The translations under genes were made by a program, and so were the position numbers. DNA of 64,000 nucleotides from assembly GCA_026874595.1 (NCBI GenBank), contig CM049309.1, positions 68,368,926 through 68,432,925 of the forward strand, given 5' to 3'. Shown one piece after another: positions 13,501 to 28,829 of this stretch; position 1 is the stretch's first letter, and every line of letters begins with the position of its first letter. Below the pieces are notes generated by a model, which was given only the letters and a program-made list of their open reading frames with translations, did not search any database and was not told where the DNA came from. The DNA is from Sipunculus nudus. Lineage: Eukaryota; Annelida; Sipuncula; Golfingiida; Sipunculidae.

Positions 13501-16500
13501 CTTAATTTGTCAAAATTAAAACACTGACTCTAAAGGTGAATCAGTCAGGATTGTGACAGAATTCTTAAGATCAAATTAGAGCGAGCACTGGCATCAGATA
13601 ATTATTTGTTGGACAATACTCAGAATATTTGTTGGACTTTGTTCCTTGTAAGTTAAAAATATAAACATGCACATATTCCTTTAACTCTGTATTGATCTTG
13701 TTTGACATTATATATATTTGTAAGAGGGATCTATTGGCACTGTTTCCTTTGAGTGGTTAGTTTAATTCTACCTGAAATGCTATGTTTGGCATTATCAGAT
13801 AAATGTATTCTTGCATATTGGTATTGTATTATAGATAGACAACAATACATTCTGAAATTGAGTCAAGTTTGAATAATAGTATGTGTTCTTCAGAATGACT
13901 GATCTTGGTTGTGTTGGATTCATATTAGCAAACTTAAGGGGTACTTTTGTATTTATGAACAAAAGATTGACTGCATTGATGTTTTAGTCAGGTAAAGAGA
14001 CACCCATAAGTTGTTCTTATATATCGGAACCACACTGAAATTTGCTAATTTTGTCGTAAATGTGTAACTTTCACCAGATTAGCTGTGAAATGATAAGAAA
14101 CAATGTCAGGTTGTGTTTATCATATTTATTTGGATTCATATTAGCAAACTTAAGTAAAGGGGTAGTTTTGTATTTATGAACAAAAGATTGACTGCATCGA
14201 TGTTTTAGTCAGGTAAAGGGACACCCATAAATTGTTCTTATATATCCGAACCACACTGAAATTTGCTAATTTTGTCGTAAATGGGTAACATTCACCAGAT
14301 TAGCTGTGAAATGAAAAGAAACAATGTCAGGTTGTGTTTATCATATTTATTTCCTTTATGACTGTTGATTAGAATGGAGTCAAATCATCATGCAGTCTTT
14401 GTAAAGAGCTATATTACTTGTACTTGATTGCCATTGTAAGGGAATTTTTCATATACGTGTGGTTGATGGAGGCTTCATGTAAGTTCGGTGAGTGTATATG
14501 AATGACTTATTTAGGCTAACTTATTAAGAGACAATGATTAATAGGACTAGGAGAAATTATCAGCTATTGAGCAGTATCACTAAATGACAGCTGTTTTAAG
14601 AGGTCTATTATAGCTCAATTATTATACTTTTCTTATAATTGTCAAATGTTTTGGATGCATCATGGACTACAAGTTACGTTATAATGGTTCATTATTGACT
14701 TACAAATGTATATTCCACTTTAGACTGACAAATTTTTTTTCATTATACAAACAAATATAATCGCACTAAAAGTAAAACAACCTTTCATCAATTCAGTCCA
14801 GAAAGCAAAGCCTACCAAAAGATTTTATAATGTCGAGTCTGAGAGACACCATACACTTTGTAAATTAATGCTGAGATGCATGTATATACCTATAAATTCT
14901 CATTTATATTATAGTTACAGATATTTGTGCTTAATTAGGATTATAAAAAGTAATAAGCTATTTTGCACTGTTTTTTTTAGGCAAGCAGGAGTTACTGCCA
15001 TCACAAGTCTATTTTATGTATTTTTTTTTCTGTGTACTTGTATTTGTGTTAATGCAACAAACAAAAACACATATGTACTTCTTCTTCACTCAAAGACATA
15101 AAGATAAATATTATTTCATAGTACTTTATGATAGAACTAATTTCTTTAAATGTTAGATGAGCAGGAGAATTTAAGAAACGGAGACAAACTTTCCATTGGC
15201 TTCATAAACATATAAGGCACAAGAAATATTACTACAAGAAACACACAGTACACCCAAACAGGAAAATAGCTGGAAATCAAAGGGGGTGGAAGAATATTTT
15301 TTGCACATGGGACAAACAAAGCTAAGGGTGTGTGTGTTATGGTTAAAAATAATATAAATATTGAAATTCTTGATATAATATGTAATGAAGAAGGCCAATA
15401 CATGGTTTTAGACACTACAATAGAAGATACTAGATTAATCTTGGTTAACATTTATGGTCCAAATCATGACGACCGAGATTTTTCATTAATATTATGGATA
15501 TTGTAGAAACATTACCAAATGATAATAGATTACTTGGTGGGGATTTTAATTTAGTTCTAAATACTTTTAATGATTAAAAAAGAGGTCGGGCACAGAGTCA
15601 TAGAAGAGCACAAGGAGTAATCAATACATGGTTAAATAACTTGGATCTTGTAGACATCTGGAGAGAACAACACTCTCACCAAAACCAATACAACTGGAAA
15701 AGACTCAATCCAAGAGCAGTCTTCTGTAGATTAGACTTTTTTCTTATTTCAAGAGGTCTTATCTCTTTCGTTCAAAAATCAGATATTCTGCCAGGTTTCA
15801 AAACTGACCATTCTGCCATTGAAATTATGCTCGAGTTAAAACCAAATAAGAGAGGGTCTGTTTTTTGGAAATTAAATTTTCAGCTATTAAATGATGCAGA
15901 TTATATTAAATTAGTAAAAGAAGTTATAAAAGAAAGAAGAGGATAATAAAAGCGCTAATCCAGCCCTATTGCGGGATACTATTAAATGTAAAATAAGAGG
16001 AGCCACAATAGCATATTCTATTAAATTAAGTAAAAAGAAAAAAAAAAAACTTCAGGAATTGGAAAGTTTGAAATATTAGAAGAACAGTATACCAAATTTC
16101 AAGATGATGAGATAATAGAAGAAATTAAAGGAAAGAAATTAAGGATCGAAAAAAAAAATACAAGAAAAAACAGAAGGAGCAATGTTCCGATGCAAATCAA
16201 AATGGTTCATACATGGAGAGCAACCCTTTTAATATTTTCTAAACCTTGAAAAACGTTTATACAACAATAAAACTATTACCAGTCTTAATGTAAATAACAA
16301 TCAAATAAAAGATCCAAAAGACATTTTAAAAGAGATAGAACATTTTATAAAAATCTTTATAGATCGGCTAAATTAAGCCCATCTGAAGAACATTATACTG
16401 ATTTTTTTTTATATATGAACACAAGTCCTTGCCTGAAGAAGAAAGAACCTACTACGATAAAGATATATCTGAAACAGAAATTTTAAAATGCTTAAATGCT

Positions 16501-19500
16501 TTTAAATTGGGGAAAACACCAGGTTCAGTTGGTCTACCAGTAGAATTTTATAAATCATTTTGGGAAACATAAAAACTTATTTGATTGAGGCTTAGAAATA
16601 TTCATATTCAAGTGGAAGATTGAACATTATTCAGAGACGGGGAGTAGTAACCCTAATTCCTGAAAAAGCTAAAGATCCCACCTTACTTAAATACTGGAGA
16701 CCAATATCACTATTAAACGTCGATTATAAAACAATTTCTAAATGTATGGCCCTTAGATTACAGAAAGTTCTTCCGGAGTTCATACACCCCGACCAAACTG
16801 TTATTTTTTTTTAAAAATAGATATATAGGGGAGAGTCTTAGTAGAATATATAGCCTTATTAATTATTGTAAAAAAAGCAAAATCAAAGGTAATATTATGA
16901 CTATCGATTTTGAAAAGGTGTTTGATTTATTAGAATGGTCATTAACCAGAAAGCATTAAAGTGTTATAATTTTGGACCCTCATTTTGTAAATGGATTGAA
17001 ATCTTTTATAAAGACATCTCATCCTGTGCCATTAATAATAGATGGGCCACTAGATTTTTTCCAAGTGGGTAGAGGAGTAAGTCAAGGATGCCCACTCTCA
17101 CCATACCTTTATATAATATGTGCAGAATTATTAGCATCAAGAGTTAGAAATAATATGAATATTAAAGGTATAGAAACTGATAATGAAAAGCATGTAATTT
17201 CACAATATGCTGATGACACTACCTTATTCTTAACAGGGGAACATCTAGTAATAGAAGAAACCATAGATCAATTTAAAAGATTTCAAAAGGTCAGTGGATT
17301 GAAAGTTAACATAGACAAAACTGCGGTCCTGGCAATAGGTAACCATAGATATAATAAAAAAAGAAATCATTAACCTAGGTTTGCACAGGACAATCTGGCC
17401 GATTAAAGTTCTACGTATTGAGATTAGTAGCATGCTTCAAAATTTAACTGAACTTCAAGCCAATATTCAATCAAATGAAGTAAATTATGGGCATATGGGA
17501 TAAAAGACAGTTGACGCCACTGGGCAAAATTACAGTTATTAAGGCCGACCTGATTTCACAACTGGAATACGGGTAGTCGACAATCGACTACGTGTATCCG
17601 CCGAAATCAGAGTGGGACGGGTGAAGTGAGGCATGGATCGAGTGGCAAGGGGAAATGGAGTGAGGTGTGGCATATTAGCATGGATGTCTGCAGCCGAAAT
17701 GTGTATGTAGGTTGCGCCACCTACCACAAAATCCAGAAAACTGTCAAAGTTGTATACATATGCAAAAAGTTAAACCACTGCGGAGATATGAGTGATTTTA
17801 TCCCACGGCAGACAAACAGACGGACGCTGTGCAAAAATAGTTCCAGGTGGTACCACCAGTTTTGCCTATAATAAAGAGCTATGTGAGATCTATACACATG
17901 CAAAATTTTGTCCCAATCGGTCAAACGGTTCCCGAGATATAAGCTTTGATGTCTGCCGCGTAAATGTAAATGTAGGTGGCGCCACTTGTCATAAAATCAA
18001 GAAAGCTATCCAAGATGTATAAACCTGCAAAATTTTAGGCAGGTAAGTCAAAACAGTGCAGAGATATGAGTGATTTTATCCCATGGCAGACAAACAGACG
18101 GACGCTGTGCTAAAATGGTTGCAGGTGGCGCAACCTTTTTATATGTATGTTATAGGGCTATATTTTTGCAAAATTTTTACCTGATCGGTCAAACGGTTCC
18201 CGAGATATGTGGGTTAATATGTCATAACAGACGCACAGATGGACGCAGAGCGCAGAGGAAAGGTCAGAGGTCAAAACAAAATCGGGGCGCACAGTTCACA
18301 TGTGACCCGAACATAATCCCGGGTTTCGTAAAATTCCGCACAGCGGTTACGGAGGAGTTCTCCGGCGGCGGCGGCGGTGGGCTGAAAACATAGTATCCGC
18401 AAAACTCTGTTTTGGCGGATACAATTACAGTACCAGTTCTCAGTTTTGCCAAAACCACCAGCTTCTTTTTTAAAAGAGGTGGAGAAAAGTCTCTTTAATT
18501 TTATTTGGAATAGTAAAATAAACAAAATGAAAAGAGTTACTTTAATATCATCTAAAGAGAAAGCTGGTTAAGATATGGTTGATGTTTATTCAAAATTACA
18601 GGCAACAAAAATAGCATGGATTAGCAGATTATTAACATCTGATAATAATTATGGTTGGAGACAACTAGTTACGTGGGAGTTAAATAACAGGACTGAGTAT
18701 ATTTTTCATTGTAATCTGACAGCAGAGGATGTGGAGCAAACTTATTTATTTAAAAATACTACTTTGTTTTGGAAAGAAATCTTTCAAGAATGATTTGGTT
18801 ACAGTTTTTATAAACCAGATAATATGAGCGAGTATTTGAATCAGTATTTATGGTTTAACTCCCACATAAAAATAAATAATAGAGTTGTATTTTATGAAAA
18901 AAAAAATGGTTTGAAGCTGGTATTAGATTCATTTATCAACTGAAAAACAAAGTAAATCAGTCCTATGTTTTTTATTCTCGCCAAGAACTGATCCATAAGT
19001 ACAAAATACAAATAGATGTTATGACATATAATAGTATAATACATGCAATTCCTTCTTTGTGGAAAAAGGAAATAAAATTTTCAAAGTGTGACCGTGTATA
19101 TACATTTAAAATTGATAAATTAAAAAAGATGATAAATCCAGTAAAAATTAGTGTATCAAGAACAGATAGTAAAAAAAATATGTAGAACCGAAAACTTGTT
19201 TTCTAAGATGGAAAGAAGAAATAAACTGTGATAGCGATGAAGTTCTAAAGGCTTTTAAAAAAATTATATCGCACAACTATATCAACAAAACGAAGATATT
19301 TCCAATATAAAATGTTACATGGAATCATAATATTAAATCCCCTGCTTCTAAAAGCAGGGATAGTTGATTCTGCTATGTGTACTTTTTGTAAAAAATCGAA
19401 GGAGACACTGAGACATGTATTTTATGAATGTGATATTGTGAAGCAGCTATGGTCTGAAATGTCAGCATGGCTGGAAAATCTCAACCTTCCAGCAATAATT

Positions 19501-19910
19501 TCAATAACTGTAATATTTTTGAATGTAACTCAAGATGATATATTAGATAAAATTATCCTGATTGTGAAATATAACATATATCAAGCAAAATGTAAGAAAC
19601 ACACATTAACTTTTGACAGTGCCATTTATTATATTAAGATGTATCATTCCATGGAAGAAAAAGTGGCAATATTAAGGGGTAAACATGTGAAACATTAACT
19701 TTTATGGAAAAACTTACAACAATTTTTGAGTGAGTACAGATACAAAATTGTGATACTTATCAGATTTTATATATATATATTGGTAGATCTAGAAAAAACG
19801 CACGATATTTGTTTGTGTTTAGGTGTGACTTGTACTACATGTATTGTAATATGTATTTTTGTATGTGATTCTTGATATTTTTGTATTAGGTTTGTCAATT
19901 TATTGTGAAT

Positions 19911-19963
<53 letters not shown>

Positions 19964-22900
19964 CGTCCTGTTTTCGTATTACGTGAGTTTTTCGTATTAA
20001 CGTGACGCCAGAAATCAATAAACAAGGATGACATCGTAATTAATTATTATACAGGAAAATGCAAATAATTCTTAGTCTATAAGAGCCCTTACTTGGTCCT
20101 TGGTGAGCCTGAGGTCCTTCCCGGCGGCCTTGAGAAGGAGATGAGTACAGCTGATGGATCCGGGAGTCCTCATGCAAACCATGTGTAACGGCAGCTGGTT
20201 CTTTGGCTGGAAAAAAGGTATATGCCACTGAATTCATCGACAAAATTCGCTTTCAGTGTGTGACGTTTGTGTTTTATGTCTGTTGAAATAAAATCATCAC
20301 ATTTTAATCATATTGTATTTGTTTATTTTTTATTATTTTGTATTAAAACGCATATCTAGAACCTTCAAATTATCACCTGTTAAGTTTGAGGTTGGTGTTT
20401 TATAATACCCGTCCATATAAGTAGCATTGACTATAAACTAATCAGGAATTTTCTAATTTATAATATATACCATTTTTTTGCATAGAGGTAAAGTAAGTAC
20501 AGGCTGCTCATTCAGCAAATTTAGCTTACAGATAAGGTCCCACTATTACCACTCATTTTATTGTCAAACTTTATTTATCAAATTTCTTTTAAAATACCCA
20601 ATACTCAATACTTGAAGTTTTATTACAAAAAAGCCTAATTTGTCTCACTCATTTTATTGTCTAATTTTATGTGTAATTTTTTTTTAAATATTGCCAATAA
20701 TATATACTCGGAATCTATTCCGATAGAGAAATATAATTGTCATGGTTATGAGGACAAACTTAGACCGAGCAGTCTGAAGAAGAAATGTCTGCCAAAACTG
20801 TAGTTATGCATATGAAATGCATAATATAAATAGGTATGTGTCGTTAACGAAAAAAACATGTGTCTATGTAGGGAAGAACTTTGGATTTTCCCTAAATATT
20901 GAACTTCATTGAAGTAAATGTTTATTTTAAGATACAATTATAAGATACCTACCATAAAATGGTAATCTTCTGTAATTATCAGCACAAAATGCCTGTTCTT
21001 TTTTGTTGAATGGTGTAAATACTGTCAATGTCATAAAAGGTTATTCTTTAAATGTTGCCATCTCAAATAAGATACATCTGAGTTCATTTTTCTGTGTGTG
21101 TTGGTGCTAAAGAGGATGAAAGCAACCGATTTAAGTTTAATAATCCAGAAGTCATCCTGTCGTTAAGACTTGAGAGAGAATCTCATCATTTCATCATTTC
21201 TCCTTTGGCACTCGAACCGGGGAACTTCCGCTCCGTTGTCCAGGTCACGTGGTCTTATTTGTTAACATAACCTGATGGAGAGCAGTGCATGGTTTGGCCT
21301 GTTCTGGTTTGCTTAAGCCTTTATGGCATGAGGCCCTTTAAAACTACTCTTTGATTTTAATGTATGTTTAGCATAATATCAAACAAAAGTGATGGTATCA
21401 TTCAAATAATTAAAATATGTGGCCAATAATAGACAAATAGTCCAAATGCTTGTTTCGGACTGCTTGGATGGTAATTTTTACTTCACTGCATTCGGACCTG
21501 GATTTTTCTTTTAAGACTGAACATTAAAACCTGCTCTCGGCAGTTAATTGATTTGGTGAAAAAGAACTGAGGTGGGAAAGAAAATTTCTCTTCGTTTTTT
21601 TTCTTAGACAAAGAAAAACATTTTGACGTAAGGGGAGGGTTCATTTGACATTTACCATCCTCATGAATAATGGTGCTGGCACAGAGAGGTTTATATTACC
21701 TGACAGACCCATAATAGTACCGAGATTAAACTTAAATAAAAAATATTTTTTTATAATAAAGCATCAGCAATATCTTATACGCCATTCCTGTGAAAATAAA
21801 AACCGTTCCATAAAAGGACAATATATCATGTTCAAAGAAACCCCTTGCGTGTACCTAAAACATTTCTATAAAACTCATGCTTAGCTTTGGCTGCCAAAGC
21901 CGCCAATTAATCTTTCTTCCATTTGCTTGTCATGGCTAGTTTGCCTGGTGTGAAACAAATCGATAGAATTGATCGAACTCTTCAGAGACACCAGTCTCCT
22001 AAATATTGACTTCTCTCTGGGCCAGCGGGTAACTGCTCTACAGGCGTCGTATAATTGTTTCTGAAGGGCAATCCATTACGTTACCTGACACATGACGTTA
22101 TTTGTCGATAAAACCCTGCTGAGCCTGGGCCTTTTTCAAATCTAGTATGAAGCCAAAACTATTGAATATTAGTTTGTTTAACTAAAACCGTGAGCGGTTC
22201 AGCCACCGAACATCGAAACGCAGTTCTATTTAATTTAATGTAGTTAGATATTCAATTAACAATGTCAACGGACCGTTTTATAATTTTCACACACTGTGGC
22301 CATCCATTTCCGAAATAATAAATATGACCCGACCAACCTCATAAAAAGTGTTCGAATTATTGTTCAGTTTGATGTTATAGGCATTGCGACAAAAATACTG
22401 ATAAAAAGACCATTTTTCACCACAGGATCATTTTCTTATAATCGAAAAATGTCATAACAAAATCATGTGAAGAAAAATATCAAGTCTTACAAAAATACAT
22501 ATAAGACGTAAGACACAGAGTAGCAAGCAATATTTTAACTGAACTTTGAGCAGCGGGCGAAAAGTTTCAACAACCCAGTCGTAACCACGACCTTCCTTTA
22601 CTGCAAATATTACAGTAAATATATGCTATGTTATAAGAACTGGTTTTAACATCGGTCGGGATGTTAATGTGTATGTGATCTCATAATTTCCTTCTGATGA
22701 AGAATGACATGATTTATTCGTTTTAACGTGATCTAAAAAGCAATTTCCGACACTATTTATTTGGCTTAATCTACCAGACGTATCATTCTAAGTACTCTAA
22801 AAATAAACTTCATTTTACATAAATTGTATCAATACTAATGCAGGGCACTCTCCATACAGCAGAGGGTGGCGTTCGGTGGTCTCTTGGGATTGAGGAAAAT

Positions 22901-25900
22901 GGAGTACCCCACCGACCTAGGATGGGGTACTACAACCCGCTATCATAGTCATGCCGGGACTCATAACTGGGTCGCCAGCGGAGAGAGCCCAACGTGTTAC
23001 CACTGGACTTTCAATCATTTCTTTTTGTTCGTGAGAGTTTTAAATTCACGATAATTACGAAAATGAAATTATCCCGAAAATAAAACCATCGTGAATATGA
23101 CCCCATCTGCACAGATAACACAAATAATAATATTGTTACCAAATTGATTGGCAGCTACTTTACGTTATTCTTGCATGTATTTTTTAAAGAATAGCAAAAG
23201 ATCGATATTGTGAGTTCATACACATCGTTAATTTAACCCACAATCCAATAATCATGAATATTATCAGTATTATTATATTATTAGTGTATTATTTGCAAAT
23301 AAATAACAAGGATTTCCACTGTTCGATGTATTTCCACTGTTTGGTGAAAATCGCGAAAATTTAACCCCACAAATTTGGAAACAAATGACAGCATATACTC
23401 ACCCCTCCCCTGATGGAGGCATCCGGTTTGTGGTTGAGTAACATCCGGATACAGTCGTCCTTGGCATGAGCTGTGGCATAATGTAAGGCAGTCCTTCCAT
23501 CCTGAAACAATAATACCAACCGTTAACATTCACTGTTGGATTTCGTTTAAATCTCGAAAGACAAAAGATAATGATTTCAATGAAAAATATATAATAACTA
23601 TTTATGCGTAATTTCGATAGAAATGCGGTGGTCTTTTTTTTTGTTCGCGAGGATTAATAATTTGCGATATCGCGAAAAGGAAAGCATCCCCAAAATAAAA
23701 CCTTAGTGAATCTGACGCCCAACGTACACAGGTGAAGGTTCATTTACTGCAGCCTGATAGGCGTTCAATATAAATTAGCAATGCTTTTGGCTTTGCAAGG
23801 TAAAATCATTTTATTAGTAATATCAATATAATGTTTATGTAATTCTAAGAGCAACATTGATATTTTGATTGATATGAGATCTTTTACATTGTTTGCCTAT
23901 GATGAAAAAGCATTTCGACTCGTTCGGTTTTCCCTTGGTCTTCTCAAATTTTGAGAACATCTTGAATTTTATTCTCATTGAAACAAGCTAATAATTATCA
24001 CAAATATTTAAGTATTAGAAAAAAATAATATTTGTGCATGAACCAACTTATATAAGATATAATAAGCGTATGCTTTATATTTTCTACACATGAACCAGGC
24101 CTGTGTCATTATAATCAAATATTGTGCATGCACATTTAATGTAAACGGGGAAAAACCATTATAACTGCATTTGCATTTTGGGTACAAATAAATCCAATTA
24201 TGAAAGTCCATTAGCTATATCATAATTTCAGAAAGTGTTGCAGATACACTCTCCCTGTTATATTTCATTAATATTAATTTATTACCATTCTGCAATTAAT
24301 AAAAAATAGGAATAAGCTATATATATAGGGTAATGTATTATAAAACCAAACTAGGTTCATAAATAGTCATCAAACGACTGGTAAACGCAGGGACTTACGG
24401 AGGGGAAGGGTTTACCATTCACTTCGAATGACAATAACAATCAAGAAAAATATTTTTATCGACAAATTAGAAGTAAAATTTTAACTAGAGTTGAAGTCTT
24501 AGCCTACATGGATATTCCTACCAGAATACAAATCAAATTAGCCCATGTTATGATAATCACCACGGTTCTTAGATGAGCTGTAGAATAAAGAGTAACCCTA
24601 ATACAAATGAAATCCTCGGACCTTCGACCGGTACAAAGAAACTGCCCTAATAAGGGAAACGAATTCTTTAAATTAAAACATGTCAGGTGATCCAGATTAC
24701 CTGCCAAATTTTATGGATTGTTCCTTATGCGTTACCCTAACGCTCCAGAAATGCGATTATAACTCTTAAAAAACAATTTTAATTAAAGTTGCTAAAAGAC
24801 AAGCCAACAAAATAATCAGTTGAGGGAAAAAGCTTGCCTTCCGGCGGAGGTATACAACCATCGAAAAAACACGGAATATCCAGATCGAGGCACACAAACC
24901 ACCTACATGGTGTCGCAACTCCAAACAAATAAGTAATCAAATCACTCTAGCGATTTAAGGTACAGACTGACTGAATTCTCTATATAATATCGAGGGCATA
25001 AACAATGCAGGTATCGGTTTGTGTTGTACCGTAAGTGTGAAAATGATCCAGCAAATTCAATCTTCATAATGTAAGGGAAATCATTAGGAAAGATAATCTG
25101 TTCCCTGGAACTCCATTTTCTATGCAATGGGATTGTTTCATGTCTGAAGTCTGCAGACAACGTCAATATACACTGTAGGCTGAGCTAACATTGATCATAT
25201 AAAAGAATGGTATGTCGTAAAAATATAGGGCGAAGAATGCATAAATTCTCAGAAGAAATTACCCAGGACCAATTTTGGAATTATTATAACATTCTTCATC
25301 GGAGGTAGCTGAGGTTTATGTGACCAAAATGGTTTGCATGTTAGTCTGTACACACGTTCTCCACACATTCCAATGGAATATTAAGGGATGATGGACCATT
25401 GGCCAATTAACAACTGTAAAACATTGCGTTGTCGAATGTATCTAGAAAAAAAAACTTAAACAGTGTGGGAGGGTATTACGTAAAAAGCCATTGGTTAACT
25501 TAGATTGTCGAAAGGTCAAAACACACTGGCGCGCGGGAAGCGTGCGGAAGGAGCAGCGCAAAAAAAAACATCACTAAATTTTACTTAGAAAAAAAAAAAA
25601 AAAACACTGCCTATTGACGCCTGTGGCACACGGGCGGCCATCCGGCGAGTTCCAGTTATCGGTCCCAAGGCGAGATTTTGCTGCTTGCCACAAGTCGAAT
25701 GTGATATGTAGGCTGGGAGTTTTTTTATCCATTTTGTTTCCATGCTTCAATCAAACCATAATTTCATTACTACTGATTTTCAATGAATGTCTTCATCATC
25801 TCATAAGATAATAGTATAATTATATAAATGATGCTAAATTGTAATTCAATAGTGACAAGTAAATAAATAAGAGTGGAGGGTCTCCTCGAAAGCTATATAT

Positions 25901-26756
25901 ATACATTCAACTGGTCGAGTGTCCAGTTCACAACTGAAGCTGATAAAACAACATCAGTTTACGGTATATGTAAAGGGCACCCATGCTCAACAATTATTAA
26001 TAGTTAACCGGAGCATCCCCTCGAAACATGGGTAAAAGTTCAATAGATACAAATGATTTAACTCTAAACCTTGGCTGTGTAAAAATCAGTTGGACGGTCC
26101 TGTGACCGGAAGGTTTGAGGAAAAATTTGTGATTTAAAGTCTGGCTTAAAATCAGTCCACAAGCTTTTAAAATAAATGGATGGCATGACCTTGGCCTTTC
26201 AACTTAATTCAACTCAATAGTATTCTTCCCTATTGATAGGTAAGCCATGTGTGAAAGATGAACGGTTTGGGATGAAAAGTTTCGCTTATAATGCGTCCAT
26301 GAGCCATTATTGCTGACGGACAGGGTAACGTACGCAAGGAGGACCCGAAGGACGGAGGGATTGACGCACGCATGAACGGAGTGGTTACTAGATCCCCTCG
26401 AGCAACTTCGTTACGAAGGGATTCAAATACCATTGATCAACGTGATTAAGGGAGACTGTAAATGTTAGTACATTGAAAATAAAAGTTTTTTTATCTATAA
26501 CTGTAAATTTTTCGAACCCTACCAAGGAGTTTACGTTCACCCAATCAATTGTTGGATTCAACTTCAGAAAAAAGTTTAAGTGGATTTTGTATCTGTGCAC
26601 AGTTTCCAAACACCTTGTTGTAAGCCATATGAAAGAAAAGGGAAACAGTTTAAAACCCTGTGAATTTGCCTTGTCTCATTTTCTCAACTGATACAATATT
26701 CCGGAGGAAAAAGATATTACCCAATGAGTATGATATCTGGGTGTATATATATATAT

Positions 26757-26834
<78 letters not shown>

Positions 26835-28790
26835 CTGAGTTATCTAATATCCGGCACGATCGAAAGTAAGAGTAACAGTAAAATTATTTTGTGATATTAC
26901 CATGGAAACATTAAAGAAAGTCTATACCCACAAGAGAGGTGGTAATATGGAGAGGAACAAATGGCATATTGTTGAGCGGGAAACAAGGCACTCAACATGA
27001 ATCTTCAGGCCTCTCACACGGGGGACAAACCTGCTGGACCGGGGACCTAATATTTATGAGGCGTCTCGATGACCTGAGACTAATGGAAACAAACAATGAC
27101 GGAAAACGCTGACTGCTGCCTCAATCAATCCGAGTCACGTACTCAGCAGAACGGCTTCTTAATTAACGACGTGATCAGACATTGGCTGACCGACTCGGGT
27201 ATTCAGCTGGAAGCGCGTACTAATTGTTTGTCAACAGTGTTACGTACTTCACTTTACTTATTCATTCATGCCCTGTTTAAAAGTATTATAATAATTCAAT
27301 ACACGTACTTTATTTAATGTGAAGCTTTGGATAGAAAATTAACTCAAAGGTTGATTCCTTACATTATTGGAACATCCCCCCTCCCTCCGATCATTTTATA
27401 TTAAAACTGTATTTCATATTTTTTTATATGAGTGGGATGAAAACTCCACTTCAGCCTATGTTCATTCGTTTATTTAAATGGTTAAGTTTAAGTTTTTAAG
27501 TAGGTTTTTAACGTCTTCCCGCTTTCCATGGAAGTTTATTCTCTTTTTTAGTATCATCTTTGTGTCCTATATGAGACGCTTTATCCTACGGAAATGATCA
27601 CTATATTATAATTATTATTTTTATTAAAAATCCTAAAATCTCATAAAATAATCTGATTTAAAGCACACCCTCATGCATCAAACAAGCAGCCAGGGAACTC
27701 CGATGAAATCGTGAAAGGACTTCTCCTGCTGCTTAGTGAAAGATCTGTCGTCACCAATTTGAAACTTTTGTTATTTTAACCTCTATAATAATACACTTTC
27801 CTGTGGTATAGAGTCCGATGGCGCTAAGGTCTGAGAATATTGCCTGGAACCAAGGCCAGCGCCCTTTGTTAAGGATTTTGACGGTAGAAAGGGAAGTGAC
27901 CAGTCCATCGGCCTTCTTCCTGTTCTGAGGATATGAACCCTGTTGAACGATAGGGTCATTCAGTGTAAGTCAATTACCAAAGCACAGTGGAGAAATGAAA
28001 TTATCACGACGCTATCACGTGTTGTATCAGTGCCTTATATTGTGAGCGTATCGTAGCCAGAGTGGGGATCATGTGACTGCGTGATGATTTTAATTTAAAC
28101 CAAGTAACAGTGTTCTTAAATGAAACATTTTGACCCACTTATATATAATTCAAACATTTCATACGTAATTAAGGCGCATATCTTAGGATTTATATGATAA
28201 TATCATGTATTTCTTGCGTCCGTGGACGACAAAGTCATAGACATGATAGGAATAATAGTGACACCTTAGGATGCTTAATAAGCTTTTCTTAAATGTACCT
28301 ATTGACCACCATAATAAATATAAAAAAATACGGGGAGAGATATCAGTTTCCTGGCAATGTAACAAGTGAAAGGAATAGACTTTTTAATATCAGAAACCAA
28401 TGACGTTCAGTTATATCATATGTCTTTACAATAATGATATAAATACACCCTATATGGGAAGATATCAACAAAATTATACAATATATATCATGAAGATAAA
28501 TATTGTCGTATGCATATTATACATATGATACGTATTATTACTGAATCTACGTATTTTAATTTTTAATTTGTAACTAATATTATTTTAATTTAAAAGACCT
28601 TTTATCATGCCTTAAATTTTCGATCAAATATTTTGGCTGATATATTAAAAACTTGAAAGGAGAAATTTAATGAATCGCTGTATCAAATCTAGTAATTCTA
28701 TTAAAATGATAAGGGATTTAACTGCATTGTTTGAATCATCCGCTTTATAGTCGTGCAACAAGCTTAAATTTCACCTGCATTTATTACGAC

Positions 28791-28829
<39 letters not shown>

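Larger units (their letters stand above)
15160..19913 (+). mobile_element. L1/Tx1-like non-LTR retrotransposon (LINE), decayed and interrupted
   Basis: Decayed LINE on the strand opposite to TRPN, in intron 4. Parts in order: endonuclease remnants ([12 protein letters not shown], then NIYGPN at 15447-15464, [27 protein letters not shown]); reverse transcriptase ([20 protein letters not shown] near 16690-16750, [12 protein letters not shown] near 17070, QYADDTTLF with YADD at 17206-17217, SGLKVN); connection region ([20 protein letters not shown] near 18440-18500); and a C-terminal CCHC zinc knuckle of RVT type ([18 protein letters not shown] from 19378). Many stops and frameshifts break it, and an inserted segment (about 17573-18422) splits it. 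An AATAAA at about 19908 leads straight into (TA)n. The 5' end is undefined. The clade is inferred from motif style only. Confidence 0.88.

Noticed and set aside
16620-17373. Host or viral reverse transcriptase gene
   Set aside because: Order of endonuclease, RT and CCHC knuckle plus many stops identify a dead non-LTR retrotransposon.
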